DNA from: Verrucomicrobiota bacterium
GTDB taxonomy: Bacteria > Verrucomicrobiota > Verrucomicrobiia > Opitutales > Opitutaceae
Reading direction: 5' to 3'
Assembly: GCA_016235555.1 (NCBI GenBank)
Contig: JACRKC010000083.1
Location: forward strand, 1 to 64,000
Length of the DNA stretch: 64,000 nt
Both the position numbers and the translations under genes were made by a program. Numbering within the stretch: position 1 is the first letter of the stretch; each line of letters begins with the position of its first letter. The notes under the pieces are model-generated. The model did not search any database and was not told where the DNA came from. It was given only the letters and a program-made list of their open reading frames with translations. Shown here piece by piece: positions 9,353-18,862 of this stretch.

Positions 9353-9359
9353 GCCTAAC
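9353..9359 (-). other. Integron core-site box upstream of the cassette gene
   Basis: GTTAGGC on the minus strand fits the GTTRRRY core box, where integrase joins a cassette between G and TT. No clear matching hairpin partner could be found upstream, so the neighbouring site is absent or degraded. Confidence 0.5.
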
Positions 9360-9704
9360 AGTGTTATTCGCCTGCACTCGGTGCGGCTTTTGCAGGGTGA
9401 GTGAAAACGCGGATGTTGAGGTCGGCTTCTGAGGGAAGGCAAAGCCGGGTGCAGCTTTTGGCGGTTGATGCCGATGCCGCGTAAAGCCGCACCCGGCCGA
9501 TGAGGAGGCCTGAGTGATCAGGTGGCATCCAGCAGGTCCGCAATTCGTTCGGGTGTCTTTCCGCCGCCAGCGCGCATGGGTAATGCCGCCTTACCTGGCC
9601 GCAGTCGCGAGGCGGGCCGGGTTCAAATGCCATGCGCATCGGTTGAAGCAGACGGCACCCGCCAAAGGCGGGCAAGCCCCCGCCGACGAGCGGGCTTTGC
9701 GGGC
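9360..9704. repeat. Intergenic region with an aagccgcacccggc palindrome
   Basis: Inverted arms gccgggtgcagcttt (9444-9458) and aaagccgcacccggc (9483-9497) with one mismatch form a hairpin, and a further partial copy (gtgcggctttt) lies near 9381. The remainder, 9500-9704, has ggcgggcaagcccccgcc-type hairpin sequence just beyond the stop of the large gene, plausibly its terminator. No gene is supported. Confidence 0.55.
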
Positions 9705-12700
9705 TCACGGGACTTCGTAGACCTCGACGATCGCGATGCCGGTGGCGGTGCCGGCGCCGCTCACCACGGCGCTGTAGTTGCCGGGGGCGAGGCTGACGAG
9801 GAGCGCGCAGTCGGCGCTGTTGGCCGGGAGGGCGAAGGCGCCCACCTGTGCCGAAACCGTGGCGATGGCCGCGGCGTCGGGCGAGGTGTTGAGGCCGGTG
9901 TTGGCGGCGACCACGGTGCCGTCCTTGATCAGCTGGAGTTGCGGGGTCGCGAGCACGCCGGTGAGGCCGAACTGCGCGAGGCCGGGGCCGATGGCGCGGA
10001 TGAGCACGCGTTTCGGGACGGAGCCGCTCACCGAGATGCCGGCGATGAGCGTGGCGTCGCCCGCGCCGGCGGTGGCGCGGGTGGAGATGTTGAACAGTTT
10101 CTGGCCCGGGGCGGCGGCGGAGAGATCGTAGACCTCGATGAGGGCGACGCCGGCGGCGCCGCTGGCGGCCGAGACCTGCGCGGTGTAGTTGCCGGGGGGC
10201 AGCGTCACAAAGAGCACCGAATCGGCGCTGGTGGTCGCGAGCGGGAAGCCGGCGGCCTGCGCGGTGGCGGCGACGATGGCGGCGGTGTTGCCGGCGCCGG
10301 CCCAGCCGGTGTTGGTCGCGATGACGGTGTTGCCGCGGTAGAGGTCGAGCTTGGGGTTGCCGAGGGCGGAGGTGATGCCGAAGCCGGCGAGGCTCGGGCC
10401 GATGGCGCGGATGAGCACGGGCTTCGACTCGTTGCCGGTGATGACGAAGCCGGCGATGGCGATGTTGGCGCCGGTGTCGACCCGGGCGCGGGTGGAGATG
10501 TTGCCGAGCCGCTGGGCGGCGATGACGGCCTCGCTGGCGCCGGCGAAGACGGTGGTCTGGTTGTTGCGGAAGCCGTTCACGGTGATCGCGGAGCCATCGG
10601 CGGCGACGGTGACGATGATGGAGCCGGCGCTGGCGCCGATGACGGCGCGGTTGGCCGAATCGAGGGAGGCGGTGCCGCCGTCGAAGAGCGTGGTGCCGGT
10701 CTGGGTGAGGGCGTAAACCTGACCGGTGGCGCTGACGATGGCGTAGGCGGCGCCGGAGCCGTTGGCGACGCCGGCCTGGTAGAAGCCGGTCTGGCCCTGG
10801 TTGGCGCCGACATCGGCGGCCTTGGTGCCGGTGAGCGTGGCGCTGATCACGCCGGTGACGGTGGCGGAGACGGCGCCGTTGCCGGAGACGGCGCCGGAGA
10901 CGGTGGCGCCGCTGACGTTGTAGCTGAAGCCGCCGTTGTCGGCGAGGGTGAGGGCGAGGTTGCTGACGGTGCCGCCATTGCCGCCGGGGACGAAGCCGAG
11001 GAGGACGCCGGTGTTGTCGGGGCGAACGAAGAGGGCGAAGCCGCCGGTGGTGCCGGGGATGGTGCCGAGGTAGGTGCCGGCGTAGCTGCGCGAGATGACC
11101 TTGAGGCTGGCGACCTGCGAGGTGGCGCCGCCGGCGGAGTTGGAGACGATGACATCGTAGTTGCCGGTGTCGCCGGGTTGCACGTTCGAGAGGGAGAACG
11201 TGGCGCCGGTCGCGCCGGGGATGGCGGCGTTGTCCTTGCGCCATTGGTAGGCGGGCGCGGGGGCGCCGGTGGCGGCGACCGAGAGGGACACCGTGGCGCC
11301 CACGACGGCGGTGCGGTGGGCCGGCGACGAGGTGATGACCGGGGCCGTGGCCACCGAACTCACGGAGAGCTGGGCGAGCGAGCTGGTGACGGAGCCGAGG
11401 GAGTTGGTGACGACGACGTCGTAATTGCCGGCGTTGCCGGGCTGGACGTTGTTGAGCGTGAGGGTGGAGCTGGTGGCGCCGGCGAGGGCCGCGCCGTTGA
11501 GGCGCCATTGGTAGGTGGGCGCGGGCTCGCCGCTGGTGAGGACGACGAGGGTGGCGCTGGTGCCCACGAGGGCGGACTGCGCGCGCGGTTGGGCCGTGAT
11601 CGTGGGCGGGAGATTCACGACGAGGATGGCCGCACCGGAGGTGACGCTGCCGACGGAGTTGGTGACGCGCACGGCGTAACTCCCGAAGTTGGCCGCCTGG
11701 AGGTTGGTGAGGGTGAGCGTGGCGCTGGTGGCGCCGGTGATGACCTGGCCGTCCTTGGTCCACTGGTAGCTGAGCGGGGCGGTGCCGGCGGCCGTCACGC
11801 TGAAGGTGGCGGTGGCGCCGCGGCCGAGCGCCTGGCTCGCGGGCTGGGCGGAGATGGTGGGGGCGGTGACGGGGACGACGACGGTGAGGGTGAGGCCTTG
11901 GGCGGTGCTCAGGCCGTTGCTGGCCGTGAGGGTGACGGTGAAGGGCGAGCCGTTGGCGTCGGGCGGCGTGCCGCTGATGACACCGGTGCTGGCATCGAGG
12001 GTGGCCCAGAAGGGCAGGCCGGAGGCGCTGTAGGTGGGAGTGGGCGTGCCCGAGGCGGCGACGGTGAAAGATCCGAACTGGCCCGCCGTGAAGCTGGCGC
12101 TGGCGGAACTCGTGAACGTGGGCTGGACCAGCGCGGTCGAGAGCGAGACGACGGTGGAGACGGCATCGGGGCTGATGAAATTGCTCACGAGGCACTGGAA
12201 CTGGTCGCCGTTCATCGCCGTGGTGACGTTGGTGACGGTGAGCGTGGCGGTGCTGACGCCGCTGTAGGTGGCGTCGTTGATGAGGTTGACGAAACCGGAG
12301 GTGCCGGCCGCCTGCCGCTGCCACAGGTAGGTGGGGGCCGGCGAGCCGGAGGCCGCGACGGTGAAGGTCGTGCTCCCGCCGGGGGCGATCGCGCGGCTGA
12401 CGGGTTGCGCGGTGATCACGGGCGCCGTGGTGGTGGCCGCGCCGATCCGGCGGATGGAGCTGTTGGTCTTGTCGGCGATGAAGAGGTTGCCGGCGGTGTC
12501 GATCGCGATGCTGTAGGGCTGGTTGAAGCGCGCCTCGGTGCCGGTGCCGTCGGTGCTGCCGGTGACGCCGGCGGCGCCGGCGATGGTGGTGACGACGCCG
12601 GCGGGGGTGACCTTGCGGATCAGGTGGTTGAAGGTGTCGGCCACGTAGACGTTGCCCGCGGAGTCGACGGTGAGGCCGTTGGGCTGGTTGAACCGGGCGG

Positions 12701-15700
12701 CGGTGCCGGTGCCATCGACGGAGCCGAGCGCGCCGGGGTTGCCGGCGAGGGTGCTGACGGTGGCGGTGGGCGTGATCTTGCGGATGGTGTGGTTGAAGGC
12801 GTCGGCCACGTAGAGGTTGGTCGCGCTGTCGAGCGCGAGGGTGGCGGGGTTGGCGAAGCGGGCGGTGCCGGCGACCGAGCCGACCGTGGCCGAGCCGTCG
12901 GCGGTGCCGCGCTGGCCGGCGACGCCGGCGTAGGTCGAGACCACGCCGCCGGGGGCGATCATGCGGATGGTGTGGTTGAAGGAATCGGCGACGAAGACGA
13001 AACCGGAGGAGGTGACCGCGACGCCGGTGGGATAGGAGAAGCGCGCGGCGGTGCCGGTGTCATCGGCCGAGCCGAAGGTGCCGGCGAGGCCGGCGAGGGT
13101 GGTCACGGTGCCGTCCTGCGCGATGCGGCGGATGGTGTGGTTGAAAGTGTCGGCCACGTAGACGTTGCCGGCGGGATCGACCGCGACGCCGTAGGGTCCG
13201 TTGAACCGCGCGGTGAGGGCGGGGCCGTCGGCGCTGCCCGCCGAGCCCGCGAGGCCGGCGTAGGTGGTGACGACGCCGGCGGGGGTGATCCTGCGGATCG
13301 TGCTGTTGACGGTGTCGGCCACGTAGGTGTTGCCGGCGCTGTCGATCGCGATGGCGCTGGGGGCGTTGAACCGGGCGGCGGTGCCCGTGGCGTCGGCGTT
13401 GCCGCTCGCCCCGGAGAGGCCGGCGAATGTCGAGACCACGGTGCTGCTGGTGAGCGAGGTGGAGAGGATCACGGCCGAGCTGGTGACGGTGCCGTTGACG
13501 TTGGTGACGACGCACTGATACTGGTCGCCGTTCATGCCGGTGCTGACGCCGGAGATGGTGAGCGTCGCACTCGTGGTGCCGCTGTAGAAGCCGCCCTCGG
13601 AGAGATTGGCGAAGCCGGAGGTGTTGGCGGCCTGCCGCTGCCACTGATAGGTGGGCAGGGGCGAGCCGGTGGCGACAAGGGTGAAGACGGCGGGCTGTCC
13701 GACGGTCACGGTCTGGCCGGTGGGCTGCGTGGTGATGGTCGGAGCGGCCGCGGGCGGCAGCACGGTGAGGGTGAAGTTCTGGACGACCGTGCTCGCCGCG
13801 TTGGTGGCCGCGATCGTGAACGAGAACGGCGAGCCGGTGGTGTCCGGCGGCGTGCCGGAGATGGTGCCGACCGTGGTCCCGGTGCCGGCCGCCGTGGTGA
13901 GCGTGGCCCACGAGGGCAGCGAACCGACGACGATGCTCAACGTGGGGGCCGGTGTGCCCGTGGCCTGCACCTGGAAGGTCGTGCCGGCCTGGCCGGAGTA
14001 GAAGGTGGCGGCGGCGAGGCTGGTGAACGCCGGCGCCTGCAGGATCGTGAGCGTGGCGGTCGCGGAGGTGGTCGAGCCCTGGCCGTCGGTGACGACGACG
14101 CGGAACTGATCGCCGTTCATCGAGGTGCCCGTGTAGCTCGAGTTGATGGTGAGCGTGGAGGTGCCGCCGTTGCTGATCACGCTGTAGACGATGTTGTCCG
14201 GCAGAGCCTGGGAGAACACGCCGGTGCCGGCCGGCGCCCGATACCACTGGTAGCTGAGGGTGCCCGAACTGGCCGTGGCCGTGACCGTAAACTGTCCGGT
14301 GGAACTGGGGACGATGGCGAGGCTGGTCGGGCCGGAGTTGATGGTGGGGCCGGCGGTGACCGTCAGGGTGAACTGCACCGCCGCCGAGGTGCCGACGGAG
14401 TTGGTCGCGGTCACGCTGAAGATGGTCGTGCCCGCATCGCCGAGCACCGTGGCGCGGTTGGCGGTGATGGCGCCGGTGGAGGCGTTCAGAGTGGCCCACG
14501 CCGGAAGCGAACCGCTGGAGACCGCATACGCGGTGGGCGCCGGGGTGCCGCTGGTCGTGATCGTGAAACCGGAGAAGGTCTGGCTGACGCCGGTCGTGAA
14601 GGTCGTGGTGGTGTTGGTGATCGTGGGAACCGAATTGACGGTCAGGACGGAAGCGGTGGAGGTGACCGTCGTGCCGCTGTTGAAGCTATTCGTGACCTTG
14701 ACACGGTAGCGGTAGTTCTGGAGCGCGGTCGTGACGCTCGCGATGGAGAGCGAGGCGGTGGTGGCGCCGCTCACGGTGCCGCCGGTGATCGCGCCGTTGG
14801 CGAGGGTGGTGAAGTTGGTGCCGCCGTCGCTGCTGACTTCCCACTGGTAGGTGGGCGCGGGCGTGCCCGAGGCGGTGACGGTGAAGGTCGCGGTGTTGCC
14901 GGCGCTGACGGTGGTCGAGGCCGCGGGCTGGGTCGAGATGGAGGGGGCGGTGGTGCTCGCCACGGTGAGCGTGAAGCTCTGGGTGGCGGTGCCGGCGCTG
15001 TTGGTCGCGGTGATGGTGAAGGTAAAGGGCGAACCCGTGGTGCTCGTCGGCGTGCCCGAGAGCAAACCGGCGGAGCTGAGGGTGACTCCCACCGACGCGG
15101 GATTGGAGCCGGCGGTGATGGCGAACGTCGGCGCGGGCGAACCCGACGCCGTGATTTGATAGCTGCTGCTGGCCCCGAGCGCAAACGAGGCGCTTGCCGT
15201 GCTGGTGAAAGCCGGAACCTGGGTCACCGTAAGGGTCGCCGCGCTCGAAGTCGCGGCGCTGCCGACGCCGTTGGTGACCACGCATTGGAACTTGTCGCCG
15301 TTCATGCCGACCGTGGCGCCGGTGATGGTGAGGGTGGACGTGGTCGCCCCGCTGTAGGCGCCGCCATTGGCGAGGTTGGTGAACGAACCGGTGCCACCGA
15401 CTTGAATCTGCCACTGGTAGGTCGGCGTGGGGTTGCCGGTTGCGAACACGGTGAAGTTCACGTTGCCGCCGGCTGCCACGGCTTGGCTGGTCGGAGGCGT
15501 GCCGATCGCGGGCGCGGAGGTCGGACCACCGGAGCGGATGGTCTGGTTGTTGGTGTCGGCCAGGTAAACGCTGCCGAAACTATCGGCCGCGATGCCCTGC
15601 GGGCTGAACAGGGCGAATCGTGCGGCGCTACCGATCCCATCGATCGTGCCGACGGTGCCCGCGGCGCCCGCCAGCGTGGTCGTGGCACCGGTGGCGATCA

Positions 15701-16664
15701 CAATCTGGCGCACCGTGCTGTTGCCGGCGTCAGCCACGTAGAGATTGGCGCCTTGAGAGGCCACCGCCCCGGGATTCCTGAACGTCGCCGCGGTGCCGGT
15801 GCCGTTGGCGCTGCCCGAGGTGCCGAGCGTGCCGGCCAGAGTGGTGACGGCGCCCGAGGCGATGACAACCTGGCGAATGCCGTGATTGCCGGAATCGGCC
15901 ACATAGAGATTGGTCGCATCGGCCGCGATGCCGCGCGGAAGATTGAAGGTCGCGGCGGTGCCGGTGCCGTTGGCGCTGCCGGGAGTGCCCGCCGTGCCGG
16001 CCACCGTGGTCACGACCGCCGTCGAAATCACGAGCTGACGGACCACATGGTTGCCGTTGTCGGCGATGTAGAGGTTGGTGTTGGTGCTATTGATCGCGAT
16101 ACCGATCGGTCCGCTGAACAACGCCGCGGCGCCGGTGCCGTTGGCGAAGCTGAAACTCCCGGCGGTGCCCGCCAGCGTGGTCACGGCCCCGGTCGAAATC
16201 ACGACGCGGCGGATGGTGCTGCTGCCGGTGTCGGCCACGTAGAGGTTGGTGCCGGTGCTGTCGATCGCGATGCCCTGGGGCGCGTTGAAGCGCGCCGCGG
16301 TGCCGGTGCCGTCGGCCGTGCCCGACGTCCCGGCGGTGCCCGCGAGCGTGGTGACGACGCCCGCCGCCGTGATCTTCCGGATCGTGTGGTTGTTCGCATC
16401 GGTCACGTAAACGGTGCCGGTGCTGGCACCGCCCGAGTTGTCGACCGCAATTCCGGTGGGGTTATTGAATCGGGCCGAGGCGCCCGTGGCGTCGGTCGTG
16501 CCACTGGTGCCCGCCGTGCCGGCGAGCGTGCTGATGGCAAAGCTCTGCGCCCACGCGGAGCTCGCCGCGACAGCGAGCACACCGGCAGCGATGGCGTGCC
16601 GGGCGAACCGGAGCCAGGAACGACGAGGCGAAGCTTCTTCCGAGCGGATCATAGCGGTATGCAT
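9705..16664 (-). CDS. Giant exported NHL-repeat and immunoglobulin-like domain protein
   Basis: A 2319-residue protein. It starts MHTAMIRSEEASPRRSW, and a Sec-type signal follows (A-I-A-A-G-V-L-A-V-A-A-S-S-A-W-A-Q). Residues about 45-375 are six NHL-type propeller blades with the core pattern D-x-x-G-N-x-Y-V-A-D-x-x-N-H-T-I-R. Next come Ig-like and He_PIG-like beta domains (about 380-1070). A second block of six NHL blades spans about 1075-1405, then more Ig/He_PIG domains run to about 1855. A glycine/threonine-rich beta region follows. Two copies of a roughly 125-residue C-terminal module begin I-S-T-R-A and end I-E-V-Y (about 2055-2180 and 2185-2319). Such proteins are usually displayed or secreted and bind carbohydrate or protein. 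There is no catalytic site and no membrane anchor is visible. A second start at 16652 is possible. Confidence 0.9.
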   Translation of the reverse strand: MHTAMIRSEEASPRRSWLRFARHAIAAGVLAVAASSAWAQSFAISTLAGTAGTSGTTDATGASARFNNPTGIAVDNSGGASTGTVYVTDANNHTIRKITAAGVVTTLAGTAGTSGTADGTGTAARFNAPQGIAIDSTGTNLYVADTGSSTIRRVVISTGAVTTLAGTAGSFSFANGTGAAALFSGPIGIAINSTNTNLYIADNGNHVVRQLVISTAVVTTVAGTAGTPGSANGTGTAATFNLPRGIAADATNLYVADSGNHGIRQVVIASGAVTTLAGTLGTSGSANGTGTAATFRNPGAVASQGANLYVADAGNSTVRQIVIATGATTTLAGAAGTVGTIDGIGSAARFALFSPQGIAADSFGSVYLADTNNQTIRSGGPTSAPAIGTPPTSQAVAAGGNVNFTVFATGNPTPTYQWQIQVGGTGSFTNLANGGAYSGATTSTLTITGATVGMNGDKFQCVVTNGVGSAATSSAATLTVTQVPAFTSTASASFALGASSSYQITASGSPAPTFAITAGSNPASVGVTLSSAGLLSGTPTSTTGSPFTFTITATNSAGTATQSFTLTVASTTAPSISTQPAASTTVSAGNTATFTVTASGTPAPTYQWEVSSDGGTNFTTLANGAITGGTVSGATTASLSIASVTTALQNYRYRVKVTNSFNSGTTVTSTASVLTVNSVPTITNTTTTFTTGVSQTFSGFTITTSGTPAPTAYAVSSGSLPAWATLNASTGAITANRATVLGDAGTTIFSVTATNSVGTSAAVQFTLTVTAGPTINSGPTSLAIVPSSTGQFTVTATASSGTLSYQWYRAPAGTGVFSQALPDNIVYSVISNGGTSTLTINSSYTGTSMNGDQFRVVVTDGQGSTTSATATLTILQAPAFTSLAAATFYSGQAGTTFQVQATGTPAPTLSIVVGSLPSWATLTTAAGTGTTVGTISGTPPDTTGSPFSFTIAATNAASTVVQNFTLTVLPPAAAPTITTQPTGQTVTVGQPAVFTLVATGSPLPTYQWQRQAANTSGFANLSEGGFYSGTTSATLTISGVSTGMNGDQYQCVVTNVNGTVTSSAVILSTSLTSSTVVSTFAGLSGASGNADATGTAARFNAPSAIAIDSAGNTYVADTVNSTIRRITPAGVVTTYAGLAGSAGSADGPALTARFNGPYGVAVDPAGNVYVADTFNHTIRRIAQDGTVTTLAGLAGTFGSADDTGTAARFSYPTGVAVTSSGFVFVADSFNHTIRMIAPGGVVSTYAGVAGQRGTADGSATVGSVAGTARFANPATLALDSATNLYVADAFNHTIRKITPTATVSTLAGNPGALGSVDGTGTAARFNQPNGLTVDSAGNVYVADTFNHLIRKVTPAGVVTTIAGAAGVTGSTDGTGTEARFNQPYSIAIDTAGNLFIADKTNSSIRRIGAATTTAPVITAQPVSRAIAPGGSTTFTVAASGSPAPTYLWQRQAAGTSGFVNLINDATYSGVSTATLTVTNVTTAMNGDQFQCLVSNFISPDAVSTVVSLSTALVQPTFTSSASASFTAGQFGSFTVAASGTPTPTYSASGLPFWATLDASTGVISGTPPDANGSPFTVTLTASNGLSTAQGLTLTVVVPVTAPTISAQPASQALGRGATATFSVTAAGTAPLSYQWTKDGQVITGATSATLTLTNLQAANFGSYAVRVTNSVGSVTSGAAILVVNLPPTITAQPRAQSALVGTSATLVVLTSGEPAPTYQWRLNGAALAGATSSTLTLNNVQPGNAGNYDVVVTNSLGSVTSSLAQLSVSSVATAPVITSSPAHRTAVVGATVSLSVAATGAPAPAYQWRKDNAAIPGATGATFSLSNVQPGDTGNYDVIVSNSAGGATSQVASLKVISRSYAGTYLGTIPGTTGGFALFVRPDNTGVLLGFVPGGNGGTVSNLALTLADNGGFSYNVSGATVSGAVSGNGAVSATVTGVISATLTGTKAADVGANQGQTGFYQAGVANGSGAAYAIVSATGQVYALTQTGTTLFDGGTASLDSANRAVIGASAGSIIVTVAADGSAITVNGFRNNQTTVFAGASEAVIAAQRLGNISTRARVDTGANIAIAGFVITGNESKPVLIRAIGPSLAGFGITSALGNPKLDLYRGNTVIATNTGWAGAGNTAAIVAATAQAAGFPLATTSADSVLFVTLPPGNYTAQVSAASGAAGVALIEVYDLSAAAPGQKLFNISTRATAGAGDATLIAGISVSGSVPKRVLIRAIGPGLAQFGLTGVLATPQLQLIKDGTVVAANTGLNTSPDAAAIATVSAQVGAFALPANSADCALLVSLAPGNYSAVVSGAGTATGIAIVEVYEVP

Positions 16665-17187
16665 GACAGATGTGGTTTGAGAGGGGCCGGCCTTCCGGAG
16701 TATTCTGGCAGGGAGAAAGTCGGACGAGCTTTTGGGATTCGAGTCTCCACCGCAACAAAAGGTTCTACCGTGACGCGATTTTGCGCGCACGTCAGCCCGG
16801 CGGGCAAGACGCGGGCGCACCGGCATAGTTTCGCGACGGCCCGGTTGGTTCCCCTCCCCCACCCCGCGAGGCGTGCTCCGCGGCGCCGCCGCGACTTCGC
16901 CCCGGCGAAACTCCCCGGCCGTCCGGCGCTGCGGGATCCGCCAGCGTCCGGAATCCCGGCGCCGCGATCCAAAAGAAACGCGATCGGCCACGAATTCCTC
17001 CCCGAGCGCGACCCGCTCACCTCGCGGCGCGACGCGATCCGGCTCCGCACCGTCTGAAAGCGCGTCGAAAACGGCAGGGCCCGCGCTCCGGGCGGGCCTG
17101 AGTTCCCGCGTGCGCCTCTGCCAACTCAGGCCGGCTCGGAGAGCCGGCCCTACCCACAAACCGGCTTTTCGACGCCCGCTGAGCCGT
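16665..17187. other. 523-bp gap upstream of the giant gene
   Basis: This holds the promoter region of the large NHL/Ig gene and the 3' flank of the response-regulator gene. The only clear structure is the palindromic element at 17059-17180. Open frames here are GC-rich shadows without family similarity. Confidence 0.5.
17059..17180. repeat. Nested palindromic repeat downstream of the response regulator
   Basis: Outer arms agcgcgtcgaaaacgg (17059-17074) and the inverted ccggcttttcgacgcccgct (17161-17180) surround inner ggcccgc/gcgggcc and ggccggctc/gagccggcc hairpins. The outer motif is shared with the element at 8125-8175. Confidence 0.78.
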
Positions 17188-17595
17188 TCACGCCGGTCCG
17201 GCCGGCGGACCGGGGAGGCGTTGCCGCAGCTCGCGCTCAATCTGGGCGCAGGTCTCGTCGATGTTGAGCGGCTTGCGCAGCACGATCATGGCGCCAAGGG
17301 CGGCCGCCTTGCGGTTCACACCGATCCGCAGCGCGCCGGTCATGATCCACACCGGCACATCGGCCGGCGTCGCGCCCTGGGTTTGTTCGCGCAGCAGCCG
17401 GCAGAATTCCAACCCGTCCATCTGCGGCATCTCTACATCCACCAGCACGGCCTCCACGTGCCGCTCCGCCGCAATTTTGAGTCCATCGGCGCCGGTGCGC
17501 GCCGGAATGGTCTGGTAGCCCCGCAGTCCGAGGACCGTGGCGAGCATGCCCCGAAATGAATCGTTATCGTCGACGATGAGGATGGTGTGTGGCAT
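17188..17595 (-). CDS. Single-domain response regulator (CheY-like receiver)
   Basis: A 135-residue receiver domain with no output domain. The acidic pocket is D9-D10 (L-I-V-D-D-N-D), the phospho-acceptor is D53 (L-V-D-V-E-M-P-Q-M-D-G), and the switch residues are T86 (I-M-T-G) and K108 (L-R-K-P). It is therefore expected to be phosphorylated by a histidine kinase and to signal through protein contacts. No kinase gene is nearby, so its partner is encoded elsewhere. The ATG at 17595 begins the domain exactly; the frame is open further upstream with no receiver similarity. The short proline-rich C-terminus (L-P-G-P-P-A-G-P-A) is unremarkable. Confidence 0.9.
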   Translation of the reverse strand: MPHTILIVDDNDSFRGMLATVLGLRGYQTIPARTGADGLKIAAERHVEAVLVDVEMPQMDGLEFCRLLREQTQGATPADVPVWIMTGALRIGVNRKAAALGAMIVLRKPLNIDETCAQIERELRQRLPGPPAGPA

Positions 17596-17719
17596 CGCGT
17601 GGAGGCGGACTTGACCGGATGCGGAAGCGAGAGACACGAGGAGTCGGCCCCAACGCCCCGTCCAGCTCAACGTGAAACACTCCTCCGCCGCCGGGAGAGA
17701 AACACGTAGGCCGCCGGCG

Positions 17720-18706
17720 CTACACTTTCACGGGCCGTCCGGTCTGCAGCGATTTCACCGCGGCTTCGGCGAGGACGATGGCTTGGCGGCCGTCGTGGGC
17801 GGTGACGGGCATCGGCTTTTTGTTCACCACGCAGTCGACAAACGCGGCCAGCTCGGCGCGGTAGGCGTCGGCGTAGCGTTCGAGGAAGAAGTAGAGCGGC
17901 TTGTCGGTGGAGACGGTCGCGTCGGTGGCGAGTTCGACCGTGGTCGCGACGCGGTTGCCGGCGAGCAGGCGGCCTTTGGCGCCGTGGACTTCGAGGCGCT
18001 GGTCGTAGCCGTAGCTCGCGCGGCGGCTGTTGTTGATGTGCGCGAGGCGGCCCGACGCGGTTTTCATCAGCACCATCACGGAATCGGTGTCGCCGATCTT
18101 GCCGACGGCGGGATCGACGAGGCAGCTGCCGTAGGCGAACACCTCGACCGGCTCCTCGCCGAGGAGCCAACGCGCCATGTCGAAATCGTGGATCGTCATG
18201 TCGCGGAACTGGCCGCCGGAAACTTTCAGGTAGGCGATCGACGGCAGGCCGGGGTCACGGCTCGACACGATCACCTGCTCGACGTTGCCGATGTCGCCGG
18301 CCGCGATGCGCGCGCGGAGCGCGGCGAAGCTGGGATCGAAGCGGCGGTTGAAGCCGACGAACATCGGCACGCCGGCTTTCTTCACGGCGGCGAGGCACTG
18401 GTCGACGCGCTTGAGCGAGAGATCGATCGGTTTTTCGCAGAAGATGGCCTTGCCGGCTTTCGCCGATGCGATGGCGAGGTCGGCGTGCGTGTCGGTGGAC
18501 GACGCGATGATCACGGCGTCGACGGCGGGATCCGCGAGCGCGGTCTTCACGTCGGTGACTTGGGCGCCGTGTTTCGCGGCGAGTTTCGTCGCGGCGTCGG
18601 CGTTGACGTCGACGACGTAGCGCAGGCGGGTCGCGCCGGTGGATGCGAGGTTGGCGGCGTGGATCTGGCCGATGCGGCCGGCTCCGAATTGGGCGAAGGT
18701 GAGCAT
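17720..18706 (-). CDS. iolG: Inositol 2-dehydrogenase-like oxidoreductase (Gfo/Idh/MocA)
   Basis: A 328-residue cytoplasmic NAD(P)-dependent dehydrogenase. The N-terminal Rossmann motif is G-A-G-R-I-G-Q-I-H (residues 8-16), the catalytic lysine lies in C-E-K-P-I-D-L-S (about 94), and the active-site Asp/His are in M-T-I-H-D-F-D-M-A-R-W (about 170-180). Length and motifs agree with IolG, which oxidises myo-inositol to 2-keto-inositol, though related sugar dehydrogenases are hard to exclude. No other iol genes are adjacent, so the pathway role is uncertain. In contrast to the five family members at 28-56 kb, it has no export signal. Confidence 0.82.
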   Translation of the reverse strand: MLTFAQFGAGRIGQIHAANLASTGATRLRYVVDVNADAATKLAAKHGAQVTDVKTALADPAVDAVIIASSTDTHADLAIASAKAGKAIFCEKPIDLSLKRVDQCLAAVKKAGVPMFVGFNRRFDPSFAALRARIAAGDIGNVEQVIVSSRDPGLPSIAYLKVSGGQFRDMTIHDFDMARWLLGEEPVEVFAYGSCLVDPAVGKIGDTDSVMVLMKTASGRLAHINNSRRASYGYDQRLEVHGAKGRLLAGNRVATTVELATDATVSTDKPLYFFLERYADAYRAELAAFVDCVVNKKPMPVTAHDGRQAIVLAEAAVKSLQTGRPVKV

Positions 18707-18779
18707 GGCGGGAGAGATTAAGATGAAAATGAGGGAGCCAAGGGCGGCGGGAGCGAAACGTGAGATAACACAGAAGGAT

Positions 18780-18845
18780 TTACAGGAGGGCGCGGAGGAA
18801 GCAGAGGCGTTGGATTTTCTCCGCTACCTCTGCGGCCTCCTGTAA
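18780..18845. repeat. Inverted repeat (ttacaggagg type) between iolG and the phosphodiesterase gene
   Basis: Left arm ttacaggagggcgcggagga... (18780-18807) and right arm cctctgcggcctcctgtaa (about 18827-18845) are imperfect inverted copies. The element sits just before the promoter side of iolG and after the stop of the next gene upstream. Confidence 0.65.
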
Positions 18846-18862
18846 GAATGCTTCGCTTGACA

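Noticed and set aside
9360-9500. A second attC site upstream of the cassette gene
   Set aside because: Only the GTTAGGC box is convincing. I could not find a matching RYYYAAC box and hairpin within 60-140 bp; the hairpin at 9444-9497 is of the REP-like type.
9522-17057. A 2511-codon open frame on the plus strand, antisense to the giant NHL/Ig gene
   Set aside because: It is a shadow caused by GC-rich, glycine/alanine/valine/threonine-rich repeated codons on the other strand. It has no signal, domain or normal composition, being almost only G, A, R, D, E and V.
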